Shown here piece after piece: positions 28,788 through 37,059 of a stretch of 37,059 nt of DNA. The notes beneath the pieces were generated by a model. The model was not told the origin of the DNA and made no database searches. It saw nothing but the letters and a program-made list of their open reading frames with translations. The stretch covers positions 1-37,059 of the forward strand of contig JAJHPK010000065.1 in assembly GCA_020890945.1 (NCBI GenBank), in the 5' to 3' direction. The position numbers were made by a program, and so were the translations under genes. The DNA is from Nitrosomonas sp. (GTDB taxonomy: Bacteria; Pseudomonadota; Gammaproteobacteria; Burkholderiales; Nitrosomonadaceae). Each line of letters opens with the position of its first letter. Position 1 is the first letter of the stretch.

Positions 28788-28818
28788 TTGCAAGTGTTTT
28801 TAGTGTGTTTCTTATAAA
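28788..28818 (+). promoter_or_regulatory. Possible promoter of the PEP-CTERM gene
   Basis: TTGCAA (28788-28793) and TATAAA (28813-28818) are spaced 19 bases apart, slightly long for sigma-70. AGGG at 28827-28830 is a fitting ribosome-binding site for the ATG at 28839. No sigma-54 TGGCAC-N5-TTGC box was found, although many PEP-CTERM genes have one. Confidence 0.35.
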
Positions 28819-28838
28819 TTTAGGCTAGGGATTTTATA

Positions 28839-29408
28839 ATGAAAAAAGGTTTTAATTTTAAGCTTAATCTGGCAGCTGCCGCCGTCTTGATGACTACGGG
28901 TGTAGCCAATGCAAGCGTTGCGAATGTAGCGGGTAATGGTACTGAATCCAATCCTTATAACCTGGGCGTTATAGGTGCTTCGCCGAGTGTTTTAGCCGTT
29001 ACTTTGAATGGAGCGCCAGGCTCATCATTTACCGAATTCGCAAATTTCACTATACCAACATTATCTACTACCACAGCTTCTGCAAATACTTACACCTTAA
29101 ATCTGGGTGGTTTAAATTTGTTTGAAATAGTCGGATTGACAGTGAGTGTTTGGAAGGACGTGCATCCTAGCACAACCACTTTGTATTCAACTTTCTCCGG
29201 TGACAATTTTACCAACTTTGTTGGTAATCTGGATGCCGGACAATATCACCTCGATATTAATGGATTCTTAGGTGATACCGCTTCTGTAGGTCAGTACTCT
29301 GTTGCATTACAAGCAGTACCTGTGCCTGAGCCAGAAACTTACGCCATGCTTTTAGCTGGCTTAGGACTTGTAGGATTATCAACACGTCGTCGCAAAAAAA
29401 TCAGATAG
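28839..29408 (+). CDS. PEP-CTERM sorting-domain protein (exosortase substrate)
   Basis: The 189-aa secreted protein has a signal peptide (about 1-25, ending GVANA), a Thr/Ser/Asn-rich beta domain of about 135 residues with no enzymatic motif, and a C-terminal sorting tail. That tail has the VPEPETYAML motif (about 162-171), a hydrophobic stretch LLAGLGLVGL and a basic end STRRRKK. Proteins with this tail are processed by an exosortase (EpsH/XrtA) and are linked to extracellular matrix formation. No exosortase gene is in this window, so the processing enzyme must be elsewhere. The gene is monocistronic with its own terminator. Confidence 0.9.
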   Translation: MKKGFNFKLNLAAAAVLMTTGVANASVANVAGNGTESNPYNLGVIGASPSVLAVTLNGAPGSSFTEFANFTIPTLSTTTASANTYTLNLGGLNLFEIVGLTVSVWKDVHPSTTTLYSTFSGDNFTNFVGNLDAGQYHLDINGFLGDTASVGQYSVALQAVPVPEPETYAMLLAGLGLVGLSTRRRKKIR

Positions 29409-29460
29409 TCTCTGATCCTTATTAACTAACAACAATAATAATAACATCGTAATATCGTTT

Positions 29461-29507
29461 ATAAGCCACAGAGTTATAACAATAATAATAAAAACTTTGT
29501 GGCTTAT
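29461..29507. terminator. Bidirectional terminator between the PEP-CTERM gene and lgt
   Basis: ATAAGCCACAGAGTT (29461-29475) pairs with AACTTTGTGGCTTAT (29493-29507) over 15 bp with one G-T wobble and a 17-base A-rich loop. A T-rich stretch follows on the plus strand; the lgt stop is 8 bases away. Confidence 0.8.
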
Positions 29508-29514
29508 TCTTTCT

Positions 29515-30333
29515 TTATTTTTTAGCTTTTAGCATATTTTTTCCAGAGCTTACTGTTTTATTTTTAGACAAAAATAGTAGGGCTATTCCCACCAGAATCA
29601 TTGGTATCGATAACCATTGTCCCATCGTGATTCCTAGTGTTGAGATCCCCATAAATCCGTCTTCCGGTTCTCGAAAGAATTCTGCAAAAGAACGTAAAGT
29701 GCCATATCCGATCATAAATATGCCGCTCACCGCGCCTATTGGACGGGGTTTAGCAGAATAAGTCCACAACAAAATAAAAAGAACAATGCCTTCTAAGAAG
29801 AATTGATAAAGCTGTGATGGATGTCGAGGAAGGTTATCAACGTATGGAAAAATCATTCCCCAGGATACGTCGGTGGTTCTTCCCCATAATTCCGCATTGA
29901 TAAAATTGCCGATACGGCCAGCGCCCAATCCGGGTGGAATCAAAGGCGCGATGAAATCGGTGACTTTAAGCCAAGGGAGATGGTATTTACGTGCAATGAA
30001 AACCATAGACGCCAAAACCCCTAACAGCCCTCCATGAAAAGACATGCCGCCTTCCCAAATAGCAAAAATGCGCAATGGGTGTTCCAGATAGTAGCCTGAT
30101 TGATAAAACAATACATGACCTAATCGGCCACCAATAATGACGCCGAGCATTCCAAAAAATAGCATGTCATCCAGTATTTCTTGTGTAAAAACTGAGTTCT
30201 GGTTGTGCTTAATTCGATATCTTCCTAATACTATGAATAGCAAAAAAGCAATGAGATACATCAATCCATACCAATGAATAGAAATAGTGCCAACTGAAAT
30301 CGCAACGGGATCGATTTGTGGATGAACAAGCAT
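29515..30333 (-). CDS. lgt: Prolipoprotein diacylglyceryl transferase
   Basis: Lgt attaches diacylglycerol from phosphatidylglycerol to the lipobox Cys of prolipoproteins in the inner membrane. The 272-aa protein begins [20 protein letters not shown], typical of the family; AGGA lies seven bases upstream, so I reject an 18-codon longer frame. It has about seven membrane segments, the HGG motif in [10 protein letters not shown], and the signature [16 protein letters not shown] with essential Arg and Asn residues. It is divergent from ilvD across 106 bases. Confidence 0.97.
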   Translation of the reverse strand: MLVHPQIDPVAISVGTISIHWYGLMYLIAFLLFIVLGRYRIKHNQNSVFTQEILDDMLFFGMLGVIIGGRLGHVLFYQSGYYLEHPLRIFAIWEGGMSFHGGLLGVLASMVFIARKYHLPWLKVTDFIAPLIPPGLGAGRIGNFINAELWGRTTDVSWGMIFPYVDNLPRHPSQLYQFFLEGIVLFILLWTYSAKPRPIGAVSGIFMIGYGTLRSFAEFFREPEDGFMGISTLGITMGQWLSIPMILVGIALLFLSKNKTVSSGKNMLKAKK

Positions 30334-30439
30334 AGTTTTTTTCCTATTTACGGTAAAATACGGATCATTATACCAAGTGCGTTGCATTGCTCTGTGTTAC
30401 GAACGGTATTTTCTTTTAAAAACATTTTTGGGAGTCAGT

Positions 30440-32113
30440 ATGTCAGATAATAAGCGCAGCCAAGCTATTACCCAGGGTGCGCATCGCACACCCAATCGCG
30501 CCATGTTGCGTGCGGTTGGTTTTAGCGATGGAGATTTTAACAAACCGATTGTTGGGGTCGCCAATGGTTATTCCACCATTACTCCATGTAATAAAGGATT
30601 GAACGATTTGTCATTGAAGGCCGAATCGGCTTTGCGAGGCGCGGGTGCGATGCCGCAGATGTTCGGTACGATTACAGTTTCTGATGGTATTTCCATGGGG
30701 ACCGAAGGAATGAAATATTCACTGGTTTCGCGCGAAGTCATTGCCGATTCGATTGAAACTTGTGTTCAAGCGGAAAGCATGGATGGCGTGATCGCCATTG
30801 GAGGTTGCGATAAAAATATGCCGGGTGCGATGATCGCGATTGCACGTATGAATGTGCCGGCGATTTTTGTATATGGCGGTACGATTAAGCCTGGGCATTA
30901 TAAAGGTCAAGATTTGACTATCGTCAGTGCTTTTGAAGCGGTTGGCCAACACAGTGCGCACAAGATAGATGATGCAGAACTACTGCAGGTTGAACGCCAT
31001 GCTTGTCCTGGTGCGGGTTCTTGCGGAGGAATGTTTACAGCGAATACGATGTCGTCAGCATTTGAAGCGATGGGAATGAGTTTGCCTTTCTCGTCAACCA
31101 TGTCAGCTGAAGATGATGAAAAAATAACTAGCGCAGGAGAATCGGCTCAAGTTCTAGTAAATGCGATCAAAAAACAAATCCTGCCACGCGATATCATTAC
31201 TCGCAATTCTATCGAAAATGCTATTGCTGTCATTATGGCGGTAGGAGGATCAACCAACGCGGTGCTGCATTTTCTTGCAATTGCGCATGCGGCCGATGTC
31301 AAATTGAGCATTGATGATTTTGAAGTAATTCGGGCGAAGGTGCCTGTTTTGTGCGACTTAAAGCCTTCAGGCCGTTATGTGACAGCCGATCTTCATCAAG
31401 CGGGCGGAATTCCTCAAGTGATGAAAATGTTGTTAGCGCATGGATTATTACATGGGGATTGCATGACCATCAGTGGACAAACGATCGCGGAAGCGTTGAA
31501 AGATATTCCGGATTCTCCTCGCGCTGATCAGAAGGTAATTCGCGCATGGAATGATCCAATGTATGCACAAGGACATCTAGCGATTTTGAAAGGGAATTTG
31601 TCCACTGAAGGTTGTGTGGCTAAAATTTCTGGTATTAAGAACCCCAAAATTACTGGACCTGCGCGTGTGTTTGAATCAGAAGAAACCTGTATGCAGGCTA
31701 TCTTAGCGCGAAAGATCCAGCCAGGAGATGTCGTGGTAATTCGCTATGAAGGACCGAAAGGTGGCCCCGGCATGAGAGAAATGTTATCGCCGACTTCCGC
31801 TCTGATTGGAGAGGGGCTGGGAGATTCTGTTGGACTTATTACGGATGGACGTTTTTCTGGAGGAACTTACGGTATGGTGGTGGGGCATGTTGCACCTGAA
31901 GCCTACGTCGGAGGTAACATTGGTTTAGTGCAAGAGGGTGATTCAATTACTATTGATGCCGAACAACGTTTGTTGCAGCTAAATATACCGGATGCAGAAT
32001 TGGAAAAACGTCGTTCCAATTGGAAGCCTCCTCAACCTCGTTACACTCGCGGAGTTTTGGCCAAATATGCAAAACTCGTATCGAGTGCTAGTTTTGGCGC
32101 GATTACTGATTAG
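30440..32113 (+). CDS. ilvD: Dihydroxy-acid dehydratase
   Basis: IlvD dehydrates dihydroxy acids in isoleucine and valine synthesis and needs an iron-sulfur cluster. GGGAG five bases before the ATG at 30440 supports this start over one 21 codons upstream, giving 557 aa. Cluster-ligand cysteines are visible in GGCDKNMPG and in [33 protein letters not shown] and [14 protein letters not shown] near the end are conserved. The short length is typical of the approximately 560-aa branch rather than the 616-aa E. coli form. No terminator is evident after the stop. Confidence 0.97.
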   Translation: MSDNKRSQAITQGAHRTPNRAMLRAVGFSDGDFNKPIVGVANGYSTITPCNKGLNDLSLKAESALRGAGAMPQMFGTITVSDGISMGTEGMKYSLVSREVIADSIETCVQAESMDGVIAIGGCDKNMPGAMIAIARMNVPAIFVYGGTIKPGHYKGQDLTIVSAFEAVGQHSAHKIDDAELLQVERHACPGAGSCGGMFTANTMSSAFEAMGMSLPFSSTMSAEDDEKITSAGESAQVLVNAIKKQILPRDIITRNSIENAIAVIMAVGGSTNAVLHFLAIAHAADVKLSIDDFEVIRAKVPVLCDLKPSGRYVTADLHQAGGIPQVMKMLLAHGLLHGDCMTISGQTIAEALKDIPDSPRADQKVIRAWNDPMYAQGHLAILKGNLSTEGCVAKISGIKNPKITGPARVFESEETCMQAILARKIQPGDVVVIRYEGPKGGPGMREMLSPTSALIGEGLGDSVGLITDGRFSGGTYGMVVGHVAPEAYVGGNIGLVQEGDSITIDAEQRLLQLNIPDAELEKRRSNWKPPQPRYTRGVLAKYAKLVSSASFGAITD

Positions 32114-32414
32114 TGTCGATGATAAGTACGTTCAAATTCAATCGCAGTATCAAAGAGAAACTTAAGATATTGGGATGGGAAAAAGAGGAAAATGGTACAA
32201 GCTGTGATGAAAAAACCTCCGTAGACTGAAATAATTATCTAGAGATTTTTGCAAAAGCCCATATTGGCATTCCTACTCCACTGTTTTTATTGAGTCAGAA
32301 TTTTATAAAATAGGATTTTGCAATAATGGAATGGACGCCCACTACCCAAAACGGCATCGAAGTGCCAAAGTAGTGGTGCAGTAAAGGCCACTAAACCAGA
32401 GAGGATCGTCCGAC
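32114..32414. other. Intergenic region holding the left flank of an IS110 remnant
   Basis: There is no coding potential. A GGCA-TCGAAG-TGCC hairpin and a CACTAC/GTAGTG inverted pair occur at about 32340-32377, shortly before the IS110 start, and could be subterminal structures of the element. At about 32241-32260 a GAGATTTTTGCAAAAGCCC stretch resembles an IS5-type terminal repeat but has no partner. Confidence 0.35.
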
Positions 32415-32703
32415 ATGAAGATTACAACGATAGGCATTGATTTGGCAAAAGAAGTATTTCAGATTCACGGAGTGGATATGCACGGCAAGGCTGTGTGTGC
32501 AAGCAACTGTGTCGAAGCGAGATTGCGAGGTTCTTTGTTAACCTCGAACCCTGCTTAATCGACATGGAAGCCTGTGGTAGTGCACATCATGGGGCTAGAA
32601 AACTGGAACTCTATGGTCACAGGGTGAAGCTCATGGCACCACAATTCGTTAAACCCTATGTCAAAACGAATAAAAATGATGTGGCAGATGCACATGGGGT
32701 CTA
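32415..32703 (+). pseudogene. Frameshifted and truncated IS110-family transposase
   Basis: The first frame (ATG 32415) reads MKITTIGIDLAKEVFQIHGV, with the first catalytic Asp of IS110 DEDD transposases, then runs into a stop. The continuation KQLCRSEIARFF, LIDMEACGSAHH, LMAPQFVKPYVKTNKNDVAD is in another frame from about 32495, so an indel lies near 32494. That frame stops at TAA after DAHGV, where intact proteins continue for about 200 more residues. It contains the RuvC-like N-terminal half only and cannot be active. It sits directly after the 3' end of the convergent FimV-like gene. From 32704 to 32868 nothing clear remains. Confidence 0.88.
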
Positions 32704-32868
32704 ACTACATGCCGGGGTGCGTCACGCGATCAATCGATGCACAGAATTAAAACACCTGTGCCGCTATAAACTTCTGACACTCAATGATGATGAGTAAGTG
32801 TTGCTGGACGCTAAGCACTGAGGAAAACGTGAGGATTGTGCAAGCTCTTGCTTTAGACCATCGCTCAT

Positions 32869-34203
32869 TTATTCCAGTGAAGAGGAAGGAGTCTCAGAGA
32901 AAAATTTTTCTTGACGTTTCTGGTCATCAAAATATAACGGTTCATTCGGTTCGAGGCGATTACCCAAAGCTTGTATTTGCGCCCAGATATCAGGGAATTC
33001 ATTAAGTCTTTTGAAGCGCCGGGCATTTTTTTTGAAATCAGTCTTATTGCCAGATTGATACAACAGTTCGAATAACTGCAGCCAACCGTGAACATCAAGA
33101 CGGTCAATGGCTAATTGCTTTTGCAGAAATTGTATCGCAGCATGCCGTGATTCACCGCGTTGAATCATTTCGCGTGCCAGCAGAGCCATGTCGGTGGATT
33201 GAGTTGCTGAGTGCTCTGTATGTTGTATATCTTCGTTGAGCTTATCCTTTTTCTTAAACAGGCCATACAAACCGTGACGTTCAATCGGCTGAATATCGGT
33301 TACATCATATTCAGTTTGGGGGTGTCTATTCTTAGTGCCACGGTACCGGCGTAATAATAAGATTGCAAATAGCAATGCGAGTAATAAGCCAGCTAGCAAA
33401 AGTAGATTTGTATCGATAAACGATCCAACGAAATATTCAGTTTCAGACTCAGATTCAATCACGGGGATTGTATTTATCAAAGTCTCCGCTGGCAAAACTG
33501 TAGAAACATTCTTTTCGAATGATTGAGCCGAATCTGTAGCCGCAACGGTATTGAAATTCTCAGTTTCTTTAATAGCATCGGATAGAGTATTTGGATTTAA
33601 ATTAATAGTTTGTGCAGCAAGTTGCAGAGTGGCGATTTGCGCAGCAAGCGTATCAATGTGTTGATTGAGTTTATGCAGATCATTCGTGCTATTTTCAGCA
33701 CCTTGTTCCAAATGCGATAGTCGTTGCACAAATCCGTTATTTTGTTCGATAGTTGACGTTGGATTGTGAGCGGCATTGGGAGACGAATTTGAACGAGAAA
33801 TGTCACTGACAGGTTTGTTTTGTTTTTTGTGAATAGGCTTAGCGTAGCTACCGATGGTTCTCAAATCCGGTATATAAACAACCGTACCAGTCGCTATCGG
33901 TTGATATGTCCTACCAGGAAACAGTTGTGGATTGGTTCGGATGATTGCGCGAACAAGACTCTTACGTGCAGTCGAATTATTGGGATAGATTAATTGTGCG
34001 ATCTGAAAAATATTTTCGTTAGGTTTTATTTGCCAATGTTGTCCAGAAAATACCAAGGATGTTTTTTCATTTTGATATGTTTGAGTGTTATCCGCGATAG
34101 AAGTGACAACAGACGCGCTGTTTGTTGCGAACACGATTGAAAAAGTACCGAGCAACAACAAAAAAATAACTGTCAGAACGAATGGTTTTGTAAAAATTGT
34201 CAT
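32869..34203 (-). CDS. FimV/HubP-like protein with LysM-type domain
   Basis: This 444-aa protein has a signal or anchor segment (about 7-26) and a LysM-like peptidoglycan-binding region (about 55-115: HWQIKPNENIFQIAQLIYPN, AIIRTNPQLFPG). A Ser/Asn-rich linker with a predicted coiled coil follows (about 158-200), then a membrane helix (266-285) and a cytoplasmic part with TPR-like helices (LAREMIQRGESRHAAIQFLQ, LDVHGWLQLFELLYQSGNKT) and a FimV-type C-terminus. FimV proteins organise type IV pili, twitching or the cell pole. It is about half the usual FimV length, so the acidic repeat region is reduced. It follows the DUF4124 gene by 24 bases. Confidence 0.8.
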   Translation of the reverse strand: MTIFTKPFVLTVIFLLLLGTFSIVFATNSASVVTSIADNTQTYQNEKTSLVFSGQHWQIKPNENIFQIAQLIYPNNSTARKSLVRAIIRTNPQLFPGRTYQPIATGTVVYIPDLRTIGSYAKPIHKKQNKPVSDISRSNSSPNAAHNPTSTIEQNNGFVQRLSHLEQGAENSTNDLHKLNQHIDTLAAQIATLQLAAQTINLNPNTLSDAIKETENFNTVAATDSAQSFEKNVSTVLPAETLINTIPVIESESETEYFVGSFIDTNLLLLAGLLLALLFAILLLRRYRGTKNRHPQTEYDVTDIQPIERHGLYGLFKKKDKLNEDIQHTEHSATQSTDMALLAREMIQRGESRHAAIQFLQKQLAIDRLDVHGWLQLFELLYQSGNKTDFKKNARRFKRLNEFPDIWAQIQALGNRLEPNEPLYFDDQKRQEKFFSETPSSSLE

Positions 34204-34227
34204 TGGTTTGATTTAATCAGATTACAT

Positions 34228-34695
34228 TTATTTTTTACAAAGGGTGGCAATCTCTTTAGTCGCTTGGTCTATTTTCTTTTGCCGTTCGTTGTCATCAACG
34301 TAGGCAATTCCACCTGCCCCGTCCGGAACGGTCAATCGCGGAGACTCGGTATACATGCGTAGGCGAGTTTGCGCTTCGATACATTTCTTTTTGTCTTCTT
34401 CTGCCTTGGATTGTTGCTTTGATTGTTCTTCTTTACGTTCTACTTGACGTTTGTCGAGTGCTTCCCTGGCTTCCGATAAGCTTTGAGGCTGATTAGTCCC
34501 ACTAGCGCCGGAAGATGAAGGAGTTCCTCCTTTGGTGTTAAAGCGTTTTTTTTCTGTAGCAACTCCTGGAGGAGGAGGACGGTCGGTATATTGCGTTTTT
34601 CCGTTTTCATCGACCCATTTGTATACTTGTGCAAGTGCCTGAGGAATAGATAACAGCGTTGCCATTAAGAATCCTGTTAATACAAATAATTTCAC
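34228..34695 (-). CDS. DUF4124 domain-containing secreted protein
   Basis: AGGAG with a 7-base spacer precedes a GTG at 34695, giving a 155-aa protein with an ideal signal peptide (VKLFVLTGFLMATLLSIPQA). An upstream GTG at 34734 would add 13 residues and bury the signal, so I reject it. The mature start QVYKWVDENGKTQYTDRPPP is the DUF4124 motif. A charged Gln/Lys-rich middle (ERKEEQSKQQSKAEEDKK) is probably coiled coil, followed by KCIEAQTRLRMY. Such proteins are periplasmic and mostly uncharacterised. It is co-directional with the FimV-like gene and divergent from guaB. Confidence 0.85.
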   Translation of the reverse strand: MKLFVLTGFLMATLLSIPQALAQVYKWVDENGKTQYTDRPPPPGVATEKKRFNTKGGTPSSSGASGTNQPQSLSEAREALDKRQVERKEEQSKQQSKAEEDKKKCIEAQTRLRMYTESPRLTVPDGAGGIAYVDDNERQKKIDQATKEIATLCKK

Positions 34696-34818
34696 CGGCA
34701 CTCTCCTGCTAAAGGTTAGTTTAATCAGTTCCACTGTATTTACCGAAGATTTTTGACATTAAATCATAATACCGTGAAATATGCAGAATTCTAAACGCGA
34801 ATTAAAGCATTTTTTGGC

Positions 34819-36314
<1,496 letters not shown>

Positions 36315-36326
36315 CGATCAACCGTG

Positions 36327-37059
36327 ATGCATCAAAAAATACTGATTCTTGACTTTGGCTCTCAATATACCCAACTGATTGCTCGGCGTATTCGCGAAAG
36401 CAACGTGTATTGTGAGTTGCACCCCTATGATGTAAGTGAAGCATTCATTACAGCATTTGCACCGGATGGTATCATCTTATCCGGCGGTCCCGCTTCGGTC
36501 ACCGAAGAAATTACACCGCGTGCGCCAAAAATTGTATTCGAGCTCAATGTCCCCGTTTTAGGTATTTGCTATGGTATGCAAACCATGGCTTCACAACTCG
36601 GAGGAGTGGTACAAAATGCGCAAGTGCGGGAATTTGGTTATGCAGAAATAGAAACAACGCAAGATGGGTTGCTATTTGATGGTATCAATGATCGAACGAG
36701 TGGAGATGGGAATAATCTTTTAGATGTTTGGATGAGTCATGGTGATTCGGTGGTTTCGCTACCCGATGGTTTTACTGTTATGGCGCATAATACCGCTACC
36801 CCGATCGCCGCAATGGCGGACGACCAACGACGTTTTTATGGTATTCAATTCCATCCCGAAGTAACGCATACCCTTCAAGGGAAGAGCATTCTCGAGCGAT
36901 TTGTGCATGATATTTGCGGCATTGGCCATGATTGGAAAATGCTGGACTATGTTGATGAAGCAATCAAAAAAATTCGTGCCACTGTAGGTAGCGACCAAGT
37001 CATTTTGGGATTGTCCGGAGGTGTGGATTCATCGGTCGCTGCAGCATTGATTCACCGTG
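36327..37059 (+). CDS. guaA: GMP synthase (glutamine-hydrolysing), 3' end outside window
   Basis: GuaA converts XMP to GMP with glutamine and ATP. The 244 codons present cover the whole class I amidotransferase domain: [18 protein letters not shown], the nucleophile Cys81 in LGICYGMQ, and the His-x-Glu in [13 protein letters not shown]. They continue into the ATP-pyrophosphatase domain, whose P-loop [14 protein letters not shown] is the last readable motif. ATG at 36327 gives the expected start; a GTG one codon earlier is less likely. The gene is open to the right edge, so it is partial only because the window ends. Confidence 0.97.
   Translation, partial: MHQKILILDFGSQYTQLIARRIRESNVYCELHPYDVSEAFITAFAPDGIILSGGPASVTEEITPRAPKIVFELNVPVLGICYGMQTMASQLGGVVQNAQVREFGYAEIETTQDGLLFDGINDRTSGDGNNLLDVWMSHGDSVVSLPDGFTVMAHNTATPIAAMADDQRRFYGIQFHPEVTHTLQGKSILERFVHDICGIGHDWKMLDYVDEAIKKIRATVGSDQVILGLSGGVDSSVAAALIHR

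Noticed and set aside
30377-30439. Upstream extension of ilvD by 21 codons
   Set aside because: A GGGAG site five bases before the ATG at 30440 and the family start MSDNKRS favour the shorter protein.

Overview
The window looks like a chromosomal segment of a moderately AT-rich betaproteobacterium. A Nitrosomonas-type ammonia oxidiser is my best guess, from protein flavour and gene content: pyrG-eno-ftsB, argH, murA, lgt/ilvD, DUF4124, guaB-guaA, and a PEP-CTERM protein. The genus is an inference and was not searched. Housekeeping genes fill about 19.3-37 kb, and accessory or mobile DNA fills about 0-19 kb.

Region 1 (1-3945) is a mobile-DNA hotspot. A tRNA-Leu(UAA) on the minus strand is followed at its 3' side by a 36-codon stump of a tRNA-type integrase and a spaced direct repeat, which together look like the scar of an old integrative element. 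On the other side of the tRNA sits a complete IS1-like transposon (686-3937). It has 19-bp perfect terminal inverted repeats and an 8-bp target duplication. Besides its DDE transposase it carries a higB toxin gene, a long higA fused to an ImmA/IrrE-type zinc-peptidase domain, an unknown 158-aa gene and a small basic 77-aa gene.

Region 2 (4028-6751) holds a secreted DUF4139 protein, a badly decayed IS5-type transposase, and an orphan low-molecular-weight protein tyrosine phosphatase.

Region 3 (6871-18965) is the most striking part: seven tightly packed minus-strand genes. In transcription order they encode TonB-dependent receptor, YfiR, TonB-dependent receptor, a third and divergent TonB-dependent receptor, a second YfiR, a 962-aa hybrid histidine kinase (sensor-HAMP-HisKA-HATPase-REC-REC-HPt), and a REC-GGDEF-EAL protein. 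The layout suggests a signalling chain from the outer membrane through periplasmic YfiR to the kinase and then to cyclic di-GMP. It resembles the Pseudomonas YfiBNR logic, but with receptors and a phosphorelay in place of YfiB and YfiN.

Region 4 (19.3-26.2 kb) is a minus-strand housekeeping run: argH, a fructosamine-kinase-like gene, pyrG, eno, ftsB and htpX. Region 5 (26.5-32.1 kb) has a one-TM sensor-like protein, murA, a PEP-CTERM protein, lgt and ilvD, with two convergent pairs separated by bidirectional terminators. Region 6 (32.4-37.06 kb) has a frameshifted IS110 remnant, a compact FimV-like protein, a DUF4124 protein, guaB, and guaA, which runs off the window end.

No CRISPR array, rRNA or replication origin was seen.
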